Part shown: piece after piece, positions 25,393-33,832 of the stretch | Position numbering within the stretch: position 1 is the first letter of the stretch | Layout: every line of letters starts with the position of its first letter | NCBI RefSeq assembly: GCF_039541875.1 | Contig: NZ_BAABHB010000003.1 | Location: 248,001-312,000 of the forward strand | Length of the DNA: 64,000 nucleotides | Reading direction: 5' to 3' | From: Nibrella viscosa | GTDB taxonomy: Bacteria > Bacteroidota > Bacteroidia > Cytophagales > Spirosomataceae | The notes under the pieces: generated by a model | What the model saw: only the letters and a program-made list of their open reading frames with translations | What the model was told of the DNA's origin: nothing | The model's database searches: none | Position numbers and translations under genes: made by a program

Positions 25393-26853
25393 TTACACCG
25401 CTACCGGCTCTAACGTCCGTTTCCGCGAAACGGCCCATAACCCAATGAACGTAATCAGACCGTTCAGCATCAGCCGTTCAAATCCGAATTTGTAGCCGCC
25501 GAACCACTCGGCCGAATTGTTGTTGATGAACAGGGTAATAAAGGGTGAGGCTATACAGATAAACGGCACCAGGTTGTCGCGCACCGGCCGCTTCGAGAAA
25601 ATGCCGAAAGCAAACAGGCCCAGCAGCGGCCCGTAGGTGTACCCCGCCAGATCGAAAACGGCCGTGATAACCTCTTTGGTATTGACTTGGTTGAACACGA
25701 TGATAACCAGGTAGAATAGCAGCGAAAACCCAATATGAACCAGGTTTTTAATGCGGGATCGCTCCGATTCCGGCCGGTTCTCTATGTTCATGAAATCAAC
25801 GCAGAAGGCGGTGGTCAGGGCCGTCAGCGCCGAGTCGGAACTGGCGTAGGTGGCGGCCGTAATACCCAGCAGGAAGGTGATTCCTACCAGAAAACCAAAG
25901 TGATCGAGGGCCAGCATAGGGTAAAGATCATCCGTTTTTTCGGGGATGGCAATGCCCCTGGATTGGGCGTACAGGTAGAGCAGGGCACCCAGCGACAGGA
26001 ACATGAAGTTGACGATGGTGAGCGTGACCGTAAACCAGAACATGTTTTTCTGCGCTTCGCCGATGTTCTTGCAGGTCAGGTTTTTCTGCATCAGGTCCTG
26101 ATCGAGGCCGGTCATGACAATGGCAATAAACGCCCCGGCAAAGAACTGCTTGAAGAAATTTTTCGGGTCGTTGGCGTCCCAGTAAAAAATTTGCGAGTAG
26201 CCGCTGTTCTGCACCGCACTGGCCATTTCGCCAAAGGAGAAGTTCAGCTCACGGGTAACCAGGATAATGGTCAGGATAACGGCCGTTACCAGAAAAGTGG
26301 TCTGAAGCGTATCGGTAACGATAATGGTCTTGATACCGCCTTTGAAGGTGTACACCCAGATCAGACCGATGGTAATCAGCACCGACACCTCGAACGGAAT
26401 ACCCAGGTTGTTGAAAATAGCCAGTTGCAGGACCCCGGCCGCCACGTACAGCCGCACCGCCGAGCCCACTGTGCGTGACAGCAGAAAGAACGCCGAACCG
26501 GTTTTATACGCCCAATAGCCGAACCGCTTTTGGAGGTAGCCGTAGATGGAAATCAGGTTCAGCCGGTAGTACAGCGGCATGAGTACCGTACCAATCACAA
26601 AATAGCCGACCAGATAGCCCAATACGACCTGAAAGTACGAGAACTGAATACGACCCACCGCGCCCGGCACCGAGATAAATGTAACCCCCGAGAGCGAGGT
26701 GCCAATCATCCCGAACGCCACCAGGTACCAGGGCGACTGGCGGTTGGCAGTGAAGAAGGTCTGGGTATCGGCTCCCCGCGATGTATAGTACGAAATGGCA
26801 ATCAGCATCGCAAAGTAGGCGATCAGTATAGTTAATGCAATGGAGGTATTCAT
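25393..26853 (-). CDS. Sodium:solute symporter (SSS family)
   Basis: A 486-residue inner-membrane protein with about 13 hydrophobic helices. Sodium-coupled symporter blocks are present: SPWYLVAFGMIGTSLSGVTFISVPG near the N-terminus, KTGSAFFLLSRTVGSAVRLYV, FKGGIKTIIVTDTLQTT, TGLDQDLMQKNLTCKN, and ATYASSDSALTALTTAFCVDF (the Na2-site helix). These fit the sialic-acid / proline / sugar-type SSS branch; the solute cannot be fixed from sequence. It is divergent from clpS. No full promoter consensus was found in the 112-base shared region. Confidence 0.9.
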   Translation of the reverse strand: MNTSIALTILIAYFAMLIAISYYTSRGADTQTFFTANRQSPWYLVAFGMIGTSLSGVTFISVPGAVGRIQFSYFQVVLGYLVGYFVIGTVLMPLYYRLNLISIYGYLQKRFGYWAYKTGSAFFLLSRTVGSAVRLYVAAGVLQLAIFNNLGIPFEVSVLITIGLIWVYTFKGGIKTIIVTDTLQTTFLVTAVILTIILVTRELNFSFGEMASAVQNSGYSQIFYWDANDPKNFFKQFFAGAFIAIVMTGLDQDLMQKNLTCKNIGEAQKNMFWFTVTLTIVNFMFLSLGALLYLYAQSRGIAIPEKTDDLYPMLALDHFGFLVGITFLLGITAATYASSDSALTALTTAFCVDFMNIENRPESERSRIKNLVHIGFSLLFYLVIIVFNQVNTKEVITAVFDLAGYTYGPLLGLFAFGIFSKRPVRDNLVPFICIASPFITLFINNNSAEWFGGYKFGFERLMLNGLITFIGLWAVSRKRTLEPVAV

Positions 26854-26965
26854 AGGAGGCTGGGCAACTTTTTGGCCCGGAATGGGGTTATTTTATAACG
26901 GAAAACGGCTTCCGAAAGCGGTCAGATTTTCGTAAATTTGCTAAACAAATACAATTTTCGGTCTG

Positions 26966-27244
26966 ATGCAACCTTTTGAAGATCCCAACGTAGAAGTACT
27001 CGATGAAGTGATTGAAACAGACGTATATAATCTCGTCGTGTTCAACGACGATGTGAATACGTTTGACCACGTCATCGATACGCTCATCGACGTATGTGCT
27101 CACACACCGGAGCAGGCCGAGCAGTGTACCCTGATTATTCATTACCGGGGCAAATGCACGGTTAAGAACGGCTCCTGGGAAGAACTCGTCCCTATGCGCA
27201 ACGAAATCTGCCGCCGTGGCATCTCCGCCGAAGTGCTAAATTAA
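26966..27244 (+). CDS. clpS: ATP-dependent Clp protease adaptor ClpS
   Basis: A 92-residue adaptor that delivers N-end-rule substrates to a Clp ATPase. YNLVVFNDDVNTFDHVIDTLIDV is the N-degron binding core (Asn and Asp of FNDD), and AEQCTLIIHYRGKCTVKNG follows. The C-terminus ends normally. A TAAATTTG -7 box at 26933-26940 suggests its own promoter, though the -33 box is not evident. The stop is followed at once by a word-repeat hairpin that separates it from recR. clpP and clpX are 18 kb away. Confidence 0.93.
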   Translation: MQPFEDPNVEVLDEVIETDVYNLVVFNDDVNTFDHVIDTLIDVCAHTPEQAEQCTLIIHYRGKCTVKNGSWEELVPMRNEICRRGISAEVLN

Positions 27245-27329
27245 TTAAGAGTTAAGAGTGAAGAATTAAGAGTTATTGCTGCTGCACGCTCTTTATAATT
27301 CATAACTCTTAACTCATAACTCTTAATTC
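27245..27329 (+). repeat. Word-repeat hairpin, family d (TTAAGAGTTAAGAG)
   Basis: Starts directly after the clpS stop. The perfect core is GAATTAAGAGTTAT (27263-27276) paired with 27316-27329; outer words TTAAGAGTTAAGAGTG repeat in both arms. It fills the spacer up to 10 bases before the recR start. Confidence 0.7.
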
Positions 27330-27339
27330 AAAAAATCCC

Positions 27340-27951
27340 TTGGAGTTTCCGTCCAGACTGATAGAAGAAGCGGTCAATGAGGTGGCAAAGTTGCCGGGCA
27401 TCGGAAAGAAAACGGCCCTGCGACTGGTGCTTCACTTATTGAAACGCGATGAGGAGCAGACGCAGGCCCTGGCCGACACACTGGTGGCCATGCGGACGAA
27501 GGTAAAATACTGCCGGAAATGTCATAACCTCTCCGACGAGGATCTGTGTACGATCTGCGCCAATCCCCGTCGTGACAATTCGCTCATTTGCGTCGTAGAA
27601 GATACCCGCGACGTACTCGCTATTGAGAACACGGCCCAGTACAAAGGCTTGTATCACGTACTGGGCGGCATTATATCTCCCGTTGAGGGTATTGGCCCCA
27701 GCGACCTGCATATCGAGTCGCTGGTGCAGCGGCTGAGTACTGTAGAGAATGAACAGGTGAAAGAAGTGATTCTGGCGCTTAGCCCGACCATGGAGGGCGA
27801 CACTACGGCCTTCTACCTGCAAAAGAAACTACGGCCCTTCAAGCTGAAGATTTCGACCATTGCCCGTGGTATTCCCATCGGCGGTGACCTCGAATACGCC
27901 GACGAAGTCACCCTCGGCCGCAGTATCCTCAGCCGAATCGCTTACGAATAA
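27340..27951 (+). CDS. recR: Recombination protein RecR
   Basis: A 203-residue ring-forming protein that acts with RecO/RecF in gap repair. It has the N-terminal helix-hairpin-helix (LPGIGKKTALRLVLHLL), the four-cysteine zinc finger (CRKCHNLSDEDLCTICA) and the Toprim domain (LICVVEDTRDVLAIE, then YHVLGGIISPVEGIGP). Length is typical. The start must be TTG 27340 (MEFPSRLIEEAVNEVAKLPGIG), since family likeness begins there and no ATG precedes it in frame. A hairpin follows the stop. Confidence 0.95.
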   Translation: MEFPSRLIEEAVNEVAKLPGIGKKTALRLVLHLLKRDEEQTQALADTLVAMRTKVKYCRKCHNLSDEDLCTICANPRRDNSLICVVEDTRDVLAIENTAQYKGLYHVLGGIISPVEGIGPSDLHIESLVQRLSTVENEQVKEVILALSPTMEGDTTAFYLQKKLRPFKLKISTIARGIPIGGDLEYADEVTLGRSILSRIAYE

Positions 27952-27956
27952 TATAC

Positions 27957-27982
27957 AGGCCGGCAACTTGCCGGCCTTTTTT
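27957..27982 (+). terminator. recR terminator
   Basis: AGGCCGGCAA, short loop, TTGCCGGCCT (27957-27977), followed by TTTTT. A classic intrinsic terminator just after the recR stop. Confidence 0.85.
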
Positions 27983-28081
27983 CTAAAACTTACCCTTATT
28001 TTGCGGCAGAAAACAAAGCGGTAAACAATGCGTTGTTTTTAGGAAAACCGGATTATCTTACCTTCAAACAAAAATACCCTC

Positions 28082-28783
28082 ATGAACCGTAGTGAATTTC
28101 TGAAACTGGCTTTTGGCGCTTCGTTGGGTTTAACCGCCCTTCAATCCTTGGGTTTTGGTCCCGCTCAGACCGAAGGCCCGTTTAAATTGCCTCCCTTACC
28201 CTATGATGCGAGTGCCCTGGAGCCGCATATCGACAAAATGACCATGGAAATTCACCACGATAGACATCATAAAGCCTACGTCGATAACCTGAACAAGGCC
28301 GTTGCTGGTACCGATATGGCTAAAATGTCGATCGATGATCTGGTGAAGAACATCAGCAGCAGCACCCCGGCGGCTATTCGCAACAACGGGGGCGGGCACT
28401 GGAATCATGCGTTCTTCTGGACTATCCTATCACCCAAGGGCGGAGGAACGCCCACGGGGGCACTGGCCACGGCCATCAATCAGAAATACGGCTCCTTCGA
28501 CAAATTCAAGGAGGAATGGGCTAAAGCGGCTGCCGGCCGATTCGGCTCCGGCTGGGTATGGCTTATTCGCGACGGCAACGGCGTCGACATCGTTTCTACC
28601 CCAAATCAGGACAACCCGCTGATGAAACTGGCCGATAAGCAAGGAACACCGGTCATGGGTCTCGATGTATGGGAACACGCCTACTATCTGAAGTACCAGA
28701 ACCGTCGGGCCGACTACGTGACGGCAGCCTGGAACGTGTTCGACTGGAATAAGATCGGCCAGAATTTCGCGAATGCGCGGTAG
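28082..28783 (+). CDS. Superoxide dismutase (Fe/Mn), exported form
   Basis: A 233-residue enzyme that dismutates superoxide. Metal ligands are His in MTMEIHHDRHHKAYV, His in GGHWNHAFFW, and Asp and His in DVWEHAYYLKYQNRRADY. The N-terminus (MNRSEFLKLAFGASLGLTALQSLGF) is a hydrophobic leader of about 25 residues ahead of the normal start of the fold (FKLPPLPYDASALEPHID), so the protein is probably periplasmic or membrane-tethered. It has only one Arg before the hydrophobic stretch, so it is not a plain twin-arginine signal. Fe versus Mn cannot be told safely. Confidence 0.92.
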   Translation: MNRSEFLKLAFGASLGLTALQSLGFGPAQTEGPFKLPPLPYDASALEPHIDKMTMEIHHDRHHKAYVDNLNKAVAGTDMAKMSIDDLVKNISSSTPAAIRNNGGGHWNHAFFWTILSPKGGGTPTGALATAINQKYGSFDKFKEEWAKAAAGRFGSGWVWLIRDGNGVDIVSTPNQDNPLMKLADKQGTPVMGLDVWEHAYYLKYQNRRADYVTAAWNVFDWNKIGQNFANAR

Positions 28784-28785
28784 TA

Positions 28786-28859
28786 GAACGCTAGACGCTG
28801 GATGTTGGACATTTGGGTAGTTCCATGCGGAGCCGTCTAACATTCTACGTCTAAGGTTC
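28786..28859 (+). repeat. Word-repeat hairpin, family g (CTAGACGCTGGATGTTGGAC)
   Basis: Arms 28786-28810 and 28835-28859 match at 19 of 25 positions as reverse complements. The unit starts two bases after the SOD stop codon. It ends about 30 bases before the -7 box of the oxygenase gene. Confidence 0.6.
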
Positions 28860-28913
28860 AACCGTAACGGCGGACCGTGTCTTTTTTGTATCTTTGCGCA
28901 AACACTTCAGAGT

Positions 28914-29873
28914 ATGATTGACAATAGGTTGTATGACGAAATTCCGTCGCTTGATCTGGCGGATTTTACGTCGGGTGACCCGGAACGACGGGCCAGATTT
29001 GTGCAGGAATTAGGGGCGGCTTTCAATAACATCGGCTTTGTGGCGATAAAGAATCACGGCCTGACCCAGGAAATGACAGATCAACTGTACGGAGCGGTAA
29101 AAGAGTTCTTCTCGGCTCCCGACGATGTTAAAAAGAAGTACGAACGGGCGGAACTGCACGGACAGCGCGGTTACATCGGCAAAGGAAAAGAGACGGCTAA
29201 GGGCTTTAAGGTAGCCGACCTGAAAGAATTTTACCATATAGGCCAGCCGGAGCCGGTTGGTGAGATGCCGGCCAATGTGCTGCCGGACGAATACCCGGCC
29301 TTCACTGAACTGACGCTGGAGACGTACCGCACCCTGGAGAATGCCGGTAAAACCCTCCTGCGGGCCATTGCGCTCTATCTGGAACTGCCCGAAGATTATT
29401 TTGAGGACAAAGTAAAGAACGGCGACAGCATCCTGCGGGCGCTGCATTACTTCCCGCTGAATCCGGACCTGGTGCCGGAAGGCGCCGTACGGGCGGCCGC
29501 GCACGGCGACATTAACCTGATTACCCTGCTGATGGGGGCCAGTGCCGATGGCCTGGAGGTACTGCGTCGCGACGGCAAGTGGATACCCATCACGGCATTG
29601 CCCGATCAGGTAATCGTCAACGTTGGCGATATGCTCGACCGGCTGACCAATCACAAACTGAAATCAACGATTCACCAGGTGGTGAACCCACCGCGGGAGA
29701 AGATGAATACCTCGCGGTATTCGATTCCGTTCTTTATGCACCCACGGGGGGATATGGACCTGACCTGTCTGGAAAGTTGTATTGATTCAGACCATCCCAA
29801 ACTGTACGAAGACATGACGGCCGGCGAGTTTCTGAATGAGCGGCTGATTGAATTAGGCTTGAAAAAGCAGTAG
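28914..29873 (+). CDS. 2-oxoglutarate/Fe(II) oxygenase, isopenicillin-N-synthase type
   Basis: A 319-residue cytosolic dioxygenase-fold protein. The N-terminal DIOX_N region reads IPSLDLADFTSGDPERRARF and NNIGFVAIKNHG. The double-stranded beta-helix core holds the iron triad: His and Asp in AAHGDINLITLL and the distal His in KLKSTIHQVVNPP. The 2OG-binding Arg-x-Ser is in SRYSIPFFMHP. Substrate unknown; Bacteroidota relatives stand alone. TATCTTTG at 28889-28896 is a good -7 box, giving a short leader to ATG 28914. A perfect 15-bp hairpin follows the stop. Confidence 0.88.
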   Translation: MIDNRLYDEIPSLDLADFTSGDPERRARFVQELGAAFNNIGFVAIKNHGLTQEMTDQLYGAVKEFFSAPDDVKKKYERAELHGQRGYIGKGKETAKGFKVADLKEFYHIGQPEPVGEMPANVLPDEYPAFTELTLETYRTLENAGKTLLRAIALYLELPEDYFEDKVKNGDSILRALHYFPLNPDLVPEGAVRAAAHGDINLITLLMGASADGLEVLRRDGKWIPITALPDQVIVNVGDMLDRLTNHKLKSTIHQVVNPPREKMNTSRYSIPFFMHPRGDMDLTCLESCIDSDHPKLYEDMTAGEFLNERLIELGLKKQ

Positions 29874-29884
29874 CTACCACGGCG

Positions 29885-29916
29885 CAGCGGTGCGAAGCTC
29901 AAGCTTCGCACCGCTG
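29885..29916 (+). terminator. Perfect 15-bp hairpin after the oxygenase gene
   Basis: CAGCGGTGCGAAGCT (29885-29899), a 2-base gap, and its exact reverse complement (29902-29916), followed by ATTCATTTTATT. Likely an intrinsic terminator with a weak T run. Confidence 0.65.
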
Positions 29917-29967
29917 ATTCATTTTATTCCTGAACCCGTCTCTGAGCTTGTGCTGTAGGCTCCTCCT

Positions 29968-31176
29968 ATGCAAATTTATCCGTCACCACAGCCTGTTGTC
30001 CCGGTCCGGCGTATCCGCTACTTCATTTTTCTGAAGGATATTTTCGTGCTGGCCGTAACAACGTTTGGCGGGGTGCAGGTTCATCTGGCGATGATGCTCG
30101 ACCGCCTGGTCACCAAACGCCGGTACCTGACCGAAGCGGAACTGCTGGAACTCTACGCCCTTTGCCAGGTGTTGCCCGGACCCACCTCTACGCAGACCAT
30201 AACGGCTATCGGCTTCAAAATTGGCGGCCCCAATCTGGCCTACCTCAGCCTGCTGGTGTGGGTAATGCCCAGTGTACTGATTATGACGGCTGCGGCCATT
30301 GGCGTGTATTACCTCGAACGCCACCACCTGTCGCTTCATTTCGCGCGGTTTATTCAGCCTATGGCGGTTGGGTTGCTCATTGTGGCGGGGTATCGTATAG
30401 GCAGAAAGGTAGTTACCAACCGGCTTACGCTGCTGCTGACGGCGGTGGCGGCCCTGGCGGCTTATATCTTCCGGTCGCCGTATATGACGCCCATTGTAAT
30501 TGCCTGCGGGGGCGTGATTACGGGCCTGACGTACCAGAAGCAGGAGAAGATGGCCAAAACGCCCCTGCGTATTCAGTGGGCCAACTTTTTTCTCTGGCTG
30601 GGGGTGTTGATTGTGGCGGCTCTGCTGGGGCACTTTACCCGCTTGCTGCCCGTGCGCCTGTTCGAGAACTTTTACCGCAACGGTAGCCTCGTTTTTGGGG
30701 GAGGGCAGGTTTTAACGCCAATTTTGTATAACGAATTTGTCGCCTTTAAACATTACCTGACCCGCGAGGAGTTTCTGACGGGCTTCGGGCTGGTGCAGGC
30801 CATTCCGGGGCCGGTCTTTGCCTTTGCCTCGTATATCGGGGCGTTATCGATGCGGGGCGATGGTTTTCACGGACAGCTTCTGGGCAGTCTGGTTTCTACG
30901 GCCGGCATTTTTCTGCCCGGCACGTTTCTGATCTTTTTTGTTTACCGGTTCTGGGGCCAATTGAAGCAATATCGCCCTGTTCGGGCGTCGCTGGAAGGCA
31001 TCAATGCGGCCAGTACGGGGCTCACGGCCGCTGCGGCAGTCGCCCTGTTTGAACCCATGGCCCCGCACTGGCCCTCCGTTGCCGTTGTGCTGGCTACTAT
31101 TCTACTGCTGGAGTTTACCCGCACTCCGGCATACTGGCTGATTCTGGGTGGGTTAGCATTGGGAGTTGTTTTTTAG
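29968..31176 (+). CDS. chrA: Chromate transporter, two-domain type
   Basis: A 402-residue inner-membrane protein of the CHR family, known for chromate efflux. There are two homologous halves. The first has FGGVQVHLAMMLDRLV, YALCQVLPGPTSTQTITAIGFKIGG. The second has NGSLVFGGGQVLTPILYNEFV, FLTGFGLVQAIPGPVFAFASYIGA. The FGG and PGP motifs in both halves are the family signature. About 10-12 helices. It stands alone and converges on the next gene with two bases between stops. True substrate may be chromate, sulfate or another oxyanion. Confidence 0.9.
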   Translation: MQIYPSPQPVVPVRRIRYFIFLKDIFVLAVTTFGGVQVHLAMMLDRLVTKRRYLTEAELLELYALCQVLPGPTSTQTITAIGFKIGGPNLAYLSLLVWVMPSVLIMTAAAIGVYYLERHHLSLHFARFIQPMAVGLLIVAGYRIGRKVVTNRLTLLLTAVAALAAYIFRSPYMTPIVIACGGVITGLTYQKQEKMAKTPLRIQWANFFLWLGVLIVAALLGHFTRLLPVRLFENFYRNGSLVFGGGQVLTPILYNEFVAFKHYLTREEFLTGFGLVQAIPGPVFAFASYIGALSMRGDGFHGQLLGSLVSTAGIFLPGTFLIFFVYRFWGQLKQYRPVRASLEGINAASTGLTAAAAVALFEPMAPHWPSVAVVLATILLLEFTRTPAYWLILGGLALGVVF

Positions 31177-31178
31177 CA

Positions 31179-32585
31179 TTACTCGTCCCGTTCTCCCTGT
31201 TCAAAATCATCGGCAATGAATTTCCGGATGGCCTGGTATGGCCGGAGACCGCGGTTCCGCGATGAGTTCATTGTTACCGACCGCTCTGATGCATTGGCTT
31301 TCGCCTTATTCGCTAAGTTTTGAGTAGTAAAATAGCCGCTGCGGAACTGCTGATACTCTTCATCAGTCATGGCCGTACGAGCCACTTCGCCTTTTGAGAA
31401 TCCATCGTTGTAGTTGGCAATGCGGCTGTCGGCGCGGGCTAGTTTGCTTTCTGCCAGCAGATGGTTCAGTTCACTTATAACGCTTTGTTGCTGCTTTTGC
31501 AGGGCATCCAGGTTTGGCAGCAGGTCGAGTTCATGTTCCAGCACGTTTTTTCGGGTGATCTGGGCCGCCAGTTCCTGCTCAGCGGGTGTCAGTTCCCGCA
31601 TAACCCGCTTCATGCGTCGGCGCAGTTTCCAGAGCCGGATGTCGGCCTGTAACCACCGGAACCAGAAGGCCTGCAGTACCGGCAGGGCAATACCGAGGCA
31701 GACCGCTCCCGCCAACGCAAACAGAATACCGCTGAGCACAAACGAGAGCAGGGCAAAGGGGCTGCTCACCAGGGTTTGGTTCAGGGCGTCAGATTCCTGC
31801 AACTGCCGTTCAATTTTGTTGAGCAGCGCCGGGTCGTACTGCTGTACACCCGTGGTTGGGTCTACCGGTGCCCCGTTCATCTGCAACTGCCGGATCGATT
31901 TATTGATCGCCGATTTCATCTGATCGGTGCGGTAGGCTTCGTACCGGAACCAGCCCAGAATGGCCAGCGTAATCACCGAGAAAATAGCCAGTGCCACCTT
32001 AAAGCGTTCATACTTGGTCCGGTTGTGTTCGGGTTCTTCCAGATAAGGCTTTTCGATGAGCCGGTCGTAAGCGGGTTTCAGCAGGATGGAAACCATCGCC
32101 AGGCCGACCGCAAAGGCCCAGGCTTCCATATTGTTGCGGATGTTCAGCGCATAAGCGACAATCTCGTGGGAGATAATCAGGTCACCGGCCAGAAAAGAAA
32201 TACCCGCTACGAGGAACAACAGACCAGCTAGTAGCGAATAATCCGGAGAAGCCTTCGACCGGCGCTCCCGGAGCGAGAGTTGCTCGTTCTCAATGGCATC
32301 GCGGTCTTTCTCCAGCCGCTCCACCCGCTTCGACTGGACGCTGAGCTTCAGAATGTGTTCCTGCAACTGGTTGTAGGCCGACTTCCGGTTGACCGTCGTT
32401 TCGTTCACCTGCTGTTCCAGCCGCTGCAGTTCATGGCGCTTCTCATCGATACGCTCCGTGAGCCATTCGTGGTTGACCTGGCTCGATAGGTATCCTTCGT
32501 ATGTATCGCGGGTCACTCCCTCAAGACCGCTGGTATAGCCGTGCTGAAAATCGAAGTGATTGACCGGTTGTTTGTCCTGTTCCAT
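31179..32585 (-). CDS. Unknown coiled-coil / membrane protein (pair member 2)
   Basis: A 468-residue protein that I cannot assign. After a polar start, residues about 40-110 form a coiled coil (RIDEKRHELQRLEQQVNETTV; KRVERLEKDRDAIENEQLSLR). A hydrophobic block follows (LLAGLLFLVAGISFLAGDLII), then more helices (MEAWAFAVGLAMVSILL; VALAIFSVITLAILGWFRY; FALLSFVLSGILFALAGAVCLGIA). A second coiled coil covers about 330-400 (RRRMKRVMRELTPAEQELAAQI). The tail is polar. It is transcribed after the 32672-33748 gene, which has the same coil - membrane - coil plan, so the two probably work together. Confidence 0.6.
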   Translation of the reverse strand: MEQDKQPVNHFDFQHGYTSGLEGVTRDTYEGYLSSQVNHEWLTERIDEKRHELQRLEQQVNETTVNRKSAYNQLQEHILKLSVQSKRVERLEKDRDAIENEQLSLRERRSKASPDYSLLAGLLFLVAGISFLAGDLIISHEIVAYALNIRNNMEAWAFAVGLAMVSILLKPAYDRLIEKPYLEEPEHNRTKYERFKVALAIFSVITLAILGWFRYEAYRTDQMKSAINKSIRQLQMNGAPVDPTTGVQQYDPALLNKIERQLQESDALNQTLVSSPFALLSFVLSGILFALAGAVCLGIALPVLQAFWFRWLQADIRLWKLRRRMKRVMRELTPAEQELAAQITRKNVLEHELDLLPNLDALQKQQQSVISELNHLLAESKLARADSRIANYNDGFSKGEVARTAMTDEEYQQFRSGYFTTQNLANKAKANASERSVTMNSSRNRGLRPYQAIRKFIADDFEQGERDE

Positions 32586-32587
32586 AA

Positions 32588-32666
32588 GTTTCAGGTTTCA
32601 GGTTCCAAGTTTCAGGTTCCATGTTGCTTTGCTGCTTCGTTAAACTTGGAACCTGAAACCTGAAAC
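32588..32666 (-). repeat. Word-repeat hairpin, family a (GTTTCAGG), perfect 25-bp arms
   Basis: Arms 32588-32612 and 32642-32666 are exact reverse complements over 25 bases, built from GTTTCAGG / GGTTCCAAG words. It fills the spacer between the two coiled-coil membrane genes, 2 bases from one start codon and 5 bases from the other stop codon. The strongest copy of this family in the window. Confidence 0.8.
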
Positions 32667-32671
32667 ATTTT

Positions 32672-33748
32672 TTAACGTCCTCGTAAAATTGCCTGCCGTT
32701 GCCGTTCGGTTAGCTGCGTTTTAAGCGTGCGGGCGAGGTTGTATTCGCTTTCGAAGAGTTTGATCAGCATATCGCGTTTGGCGTTCATACGGCTGAGCTC
32801 AGCCTCGGCGCGGTTCAGTTCGGGGATGATCTGCCATTTCTGCACGCGTAGCTCATCAATCTCTTTCCGGAGGGTGTCAATCTCCGTGTCCCACTGTGCC
32901 GATCGGGTTTGCTGTTCAATTTTCAACTGTTTGTTCCGGAAAGAGGTACGCAGGTCGTTGCGCAAGATTGTGAGCGTGCCGAGCAGCAGTTTACCCGACA
33001 GCAAAAACAGGAAGAACACAAAAAGCAGCAAGGCTACGGCCTGCAAAAACGGTTGCCGTTGTACCGCCTGGGCAAACACAAACAAGGCAGCCGCCAGAGG
33101 TAAGCCTACTTCTTCCAGCAGCCGCCGGCGAGTGGCGGGTGAGCCGCTCTCGTGAAAAAACGACGTTCGGCTGAACAGATTGAACATACCCGCCAGAAAA
33201 ACACCCACCGAAATCAGTCGGCTTTGCTCAAAGGCCGGGCGCAGGGTTTCGTCGATCAGGAAGAAATTGCCGACGCACATGACCGTTGATAAGCCAAGGC
33301 CAATGAGGGTGCGGGGTAAGTGGTGCTCGCCGGGCTGTTGACCGGCCAGTTCGTGCCGCCGGTGGTCGAGTTCGCCGATGCGGTTTTCCTTCTGTTCGAT
33401 GAACAGATTAATCTCCCCAATTTTTTCGTTAAAGCGGTCAATATCCCGTTCCAGATCGGCGCAACGGTGTACGAAATACGTCCGGATGGCGGCAATCTTC
33501 TCTTCCGGTTTAGCGTCCGATAAACCAAAAATTACGCCTTCGTCGCGGAGCAAATCCTCATCTTCCAGCCAGGCCGGAATTTCTTCGGCCACCGGCGTCG
33601 GTATAGCCGGAAGAGCCGGCGGCTGCGGGGAAACGCCGGCCGTGGCCGAGCCTGACGAGACCGGTTCCGGCAGGAATGAAGCAGAGGCTACATCGGAAAC
33701 AGGCTCCTTCCTTCGAAACGGAGCCAACAATTTATTGAACAATGCCAT
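32672..33748 (-). CDS. Unknown coiled-coil / membrane protein (pair member 1)
   Basis: A 358-residue protein of no recognised family. Residues 1-60 are Pro/Ala-rich. A coiled coil follows (ADLERDIDRFNEKIGEINLFI), then four hydrophobic helices (LIGLGLSTVMCVGNFFLI; RLISVGVFLAGMFNLF; LPLAAALFVFAQAV; AVALLLFVFFLFLLSGKLLL). The C-terminal third is a long coiled coil (IDTLRKEIDELRVQKWQIIPE; LNRAEAELSRMNAKRDMLI) ending in a basic tail. The general plan repeats that of its downstream partner, but I see no clear sequence similarity between them. It is the first gene of the pair; upstream is a permease gene on the same strand. Confidence 0.6.
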   Translation of the reverse strand: MALFNKLLAPFRRKEPVSDVASASFLPEPVSSGSATAGVSPQPPALPAIPTPVAEEIPAWLEDEDLLRDEGVIFGLSDAKPEEKIAAIRTYFVHRCADLERDIDRFNEKIGEINLFIEQKENRIGELDHRRHELAGQQPGEHHLPRTLIGLGLSTVMCVGNFFLIDETLRPAFEQSRLISVGVFLAGMFNLFSRTSFFHESGSPATRRRLLEEVGLPLAAALFVFAQAVQRQPFLQAVALLLFVFFLFLLSGKLLLGTLTILRNDLRTSFRNKQLKIEQQTRSAQWDTEIDTLRKEIDELRVQKWQIIPELNRAEAELSRMNAKRDMLIKLFESEYNLARTLKTQLTERQRQAILRGR

Positions 33749-33832
33749 AAGCGGGCAGCGTTATTCGGTCGAATCAAAAAACTATTACTGTAGAACTCCT
33801 AAATATGTAGAAATATTGCTTTAGTAAGAGGT

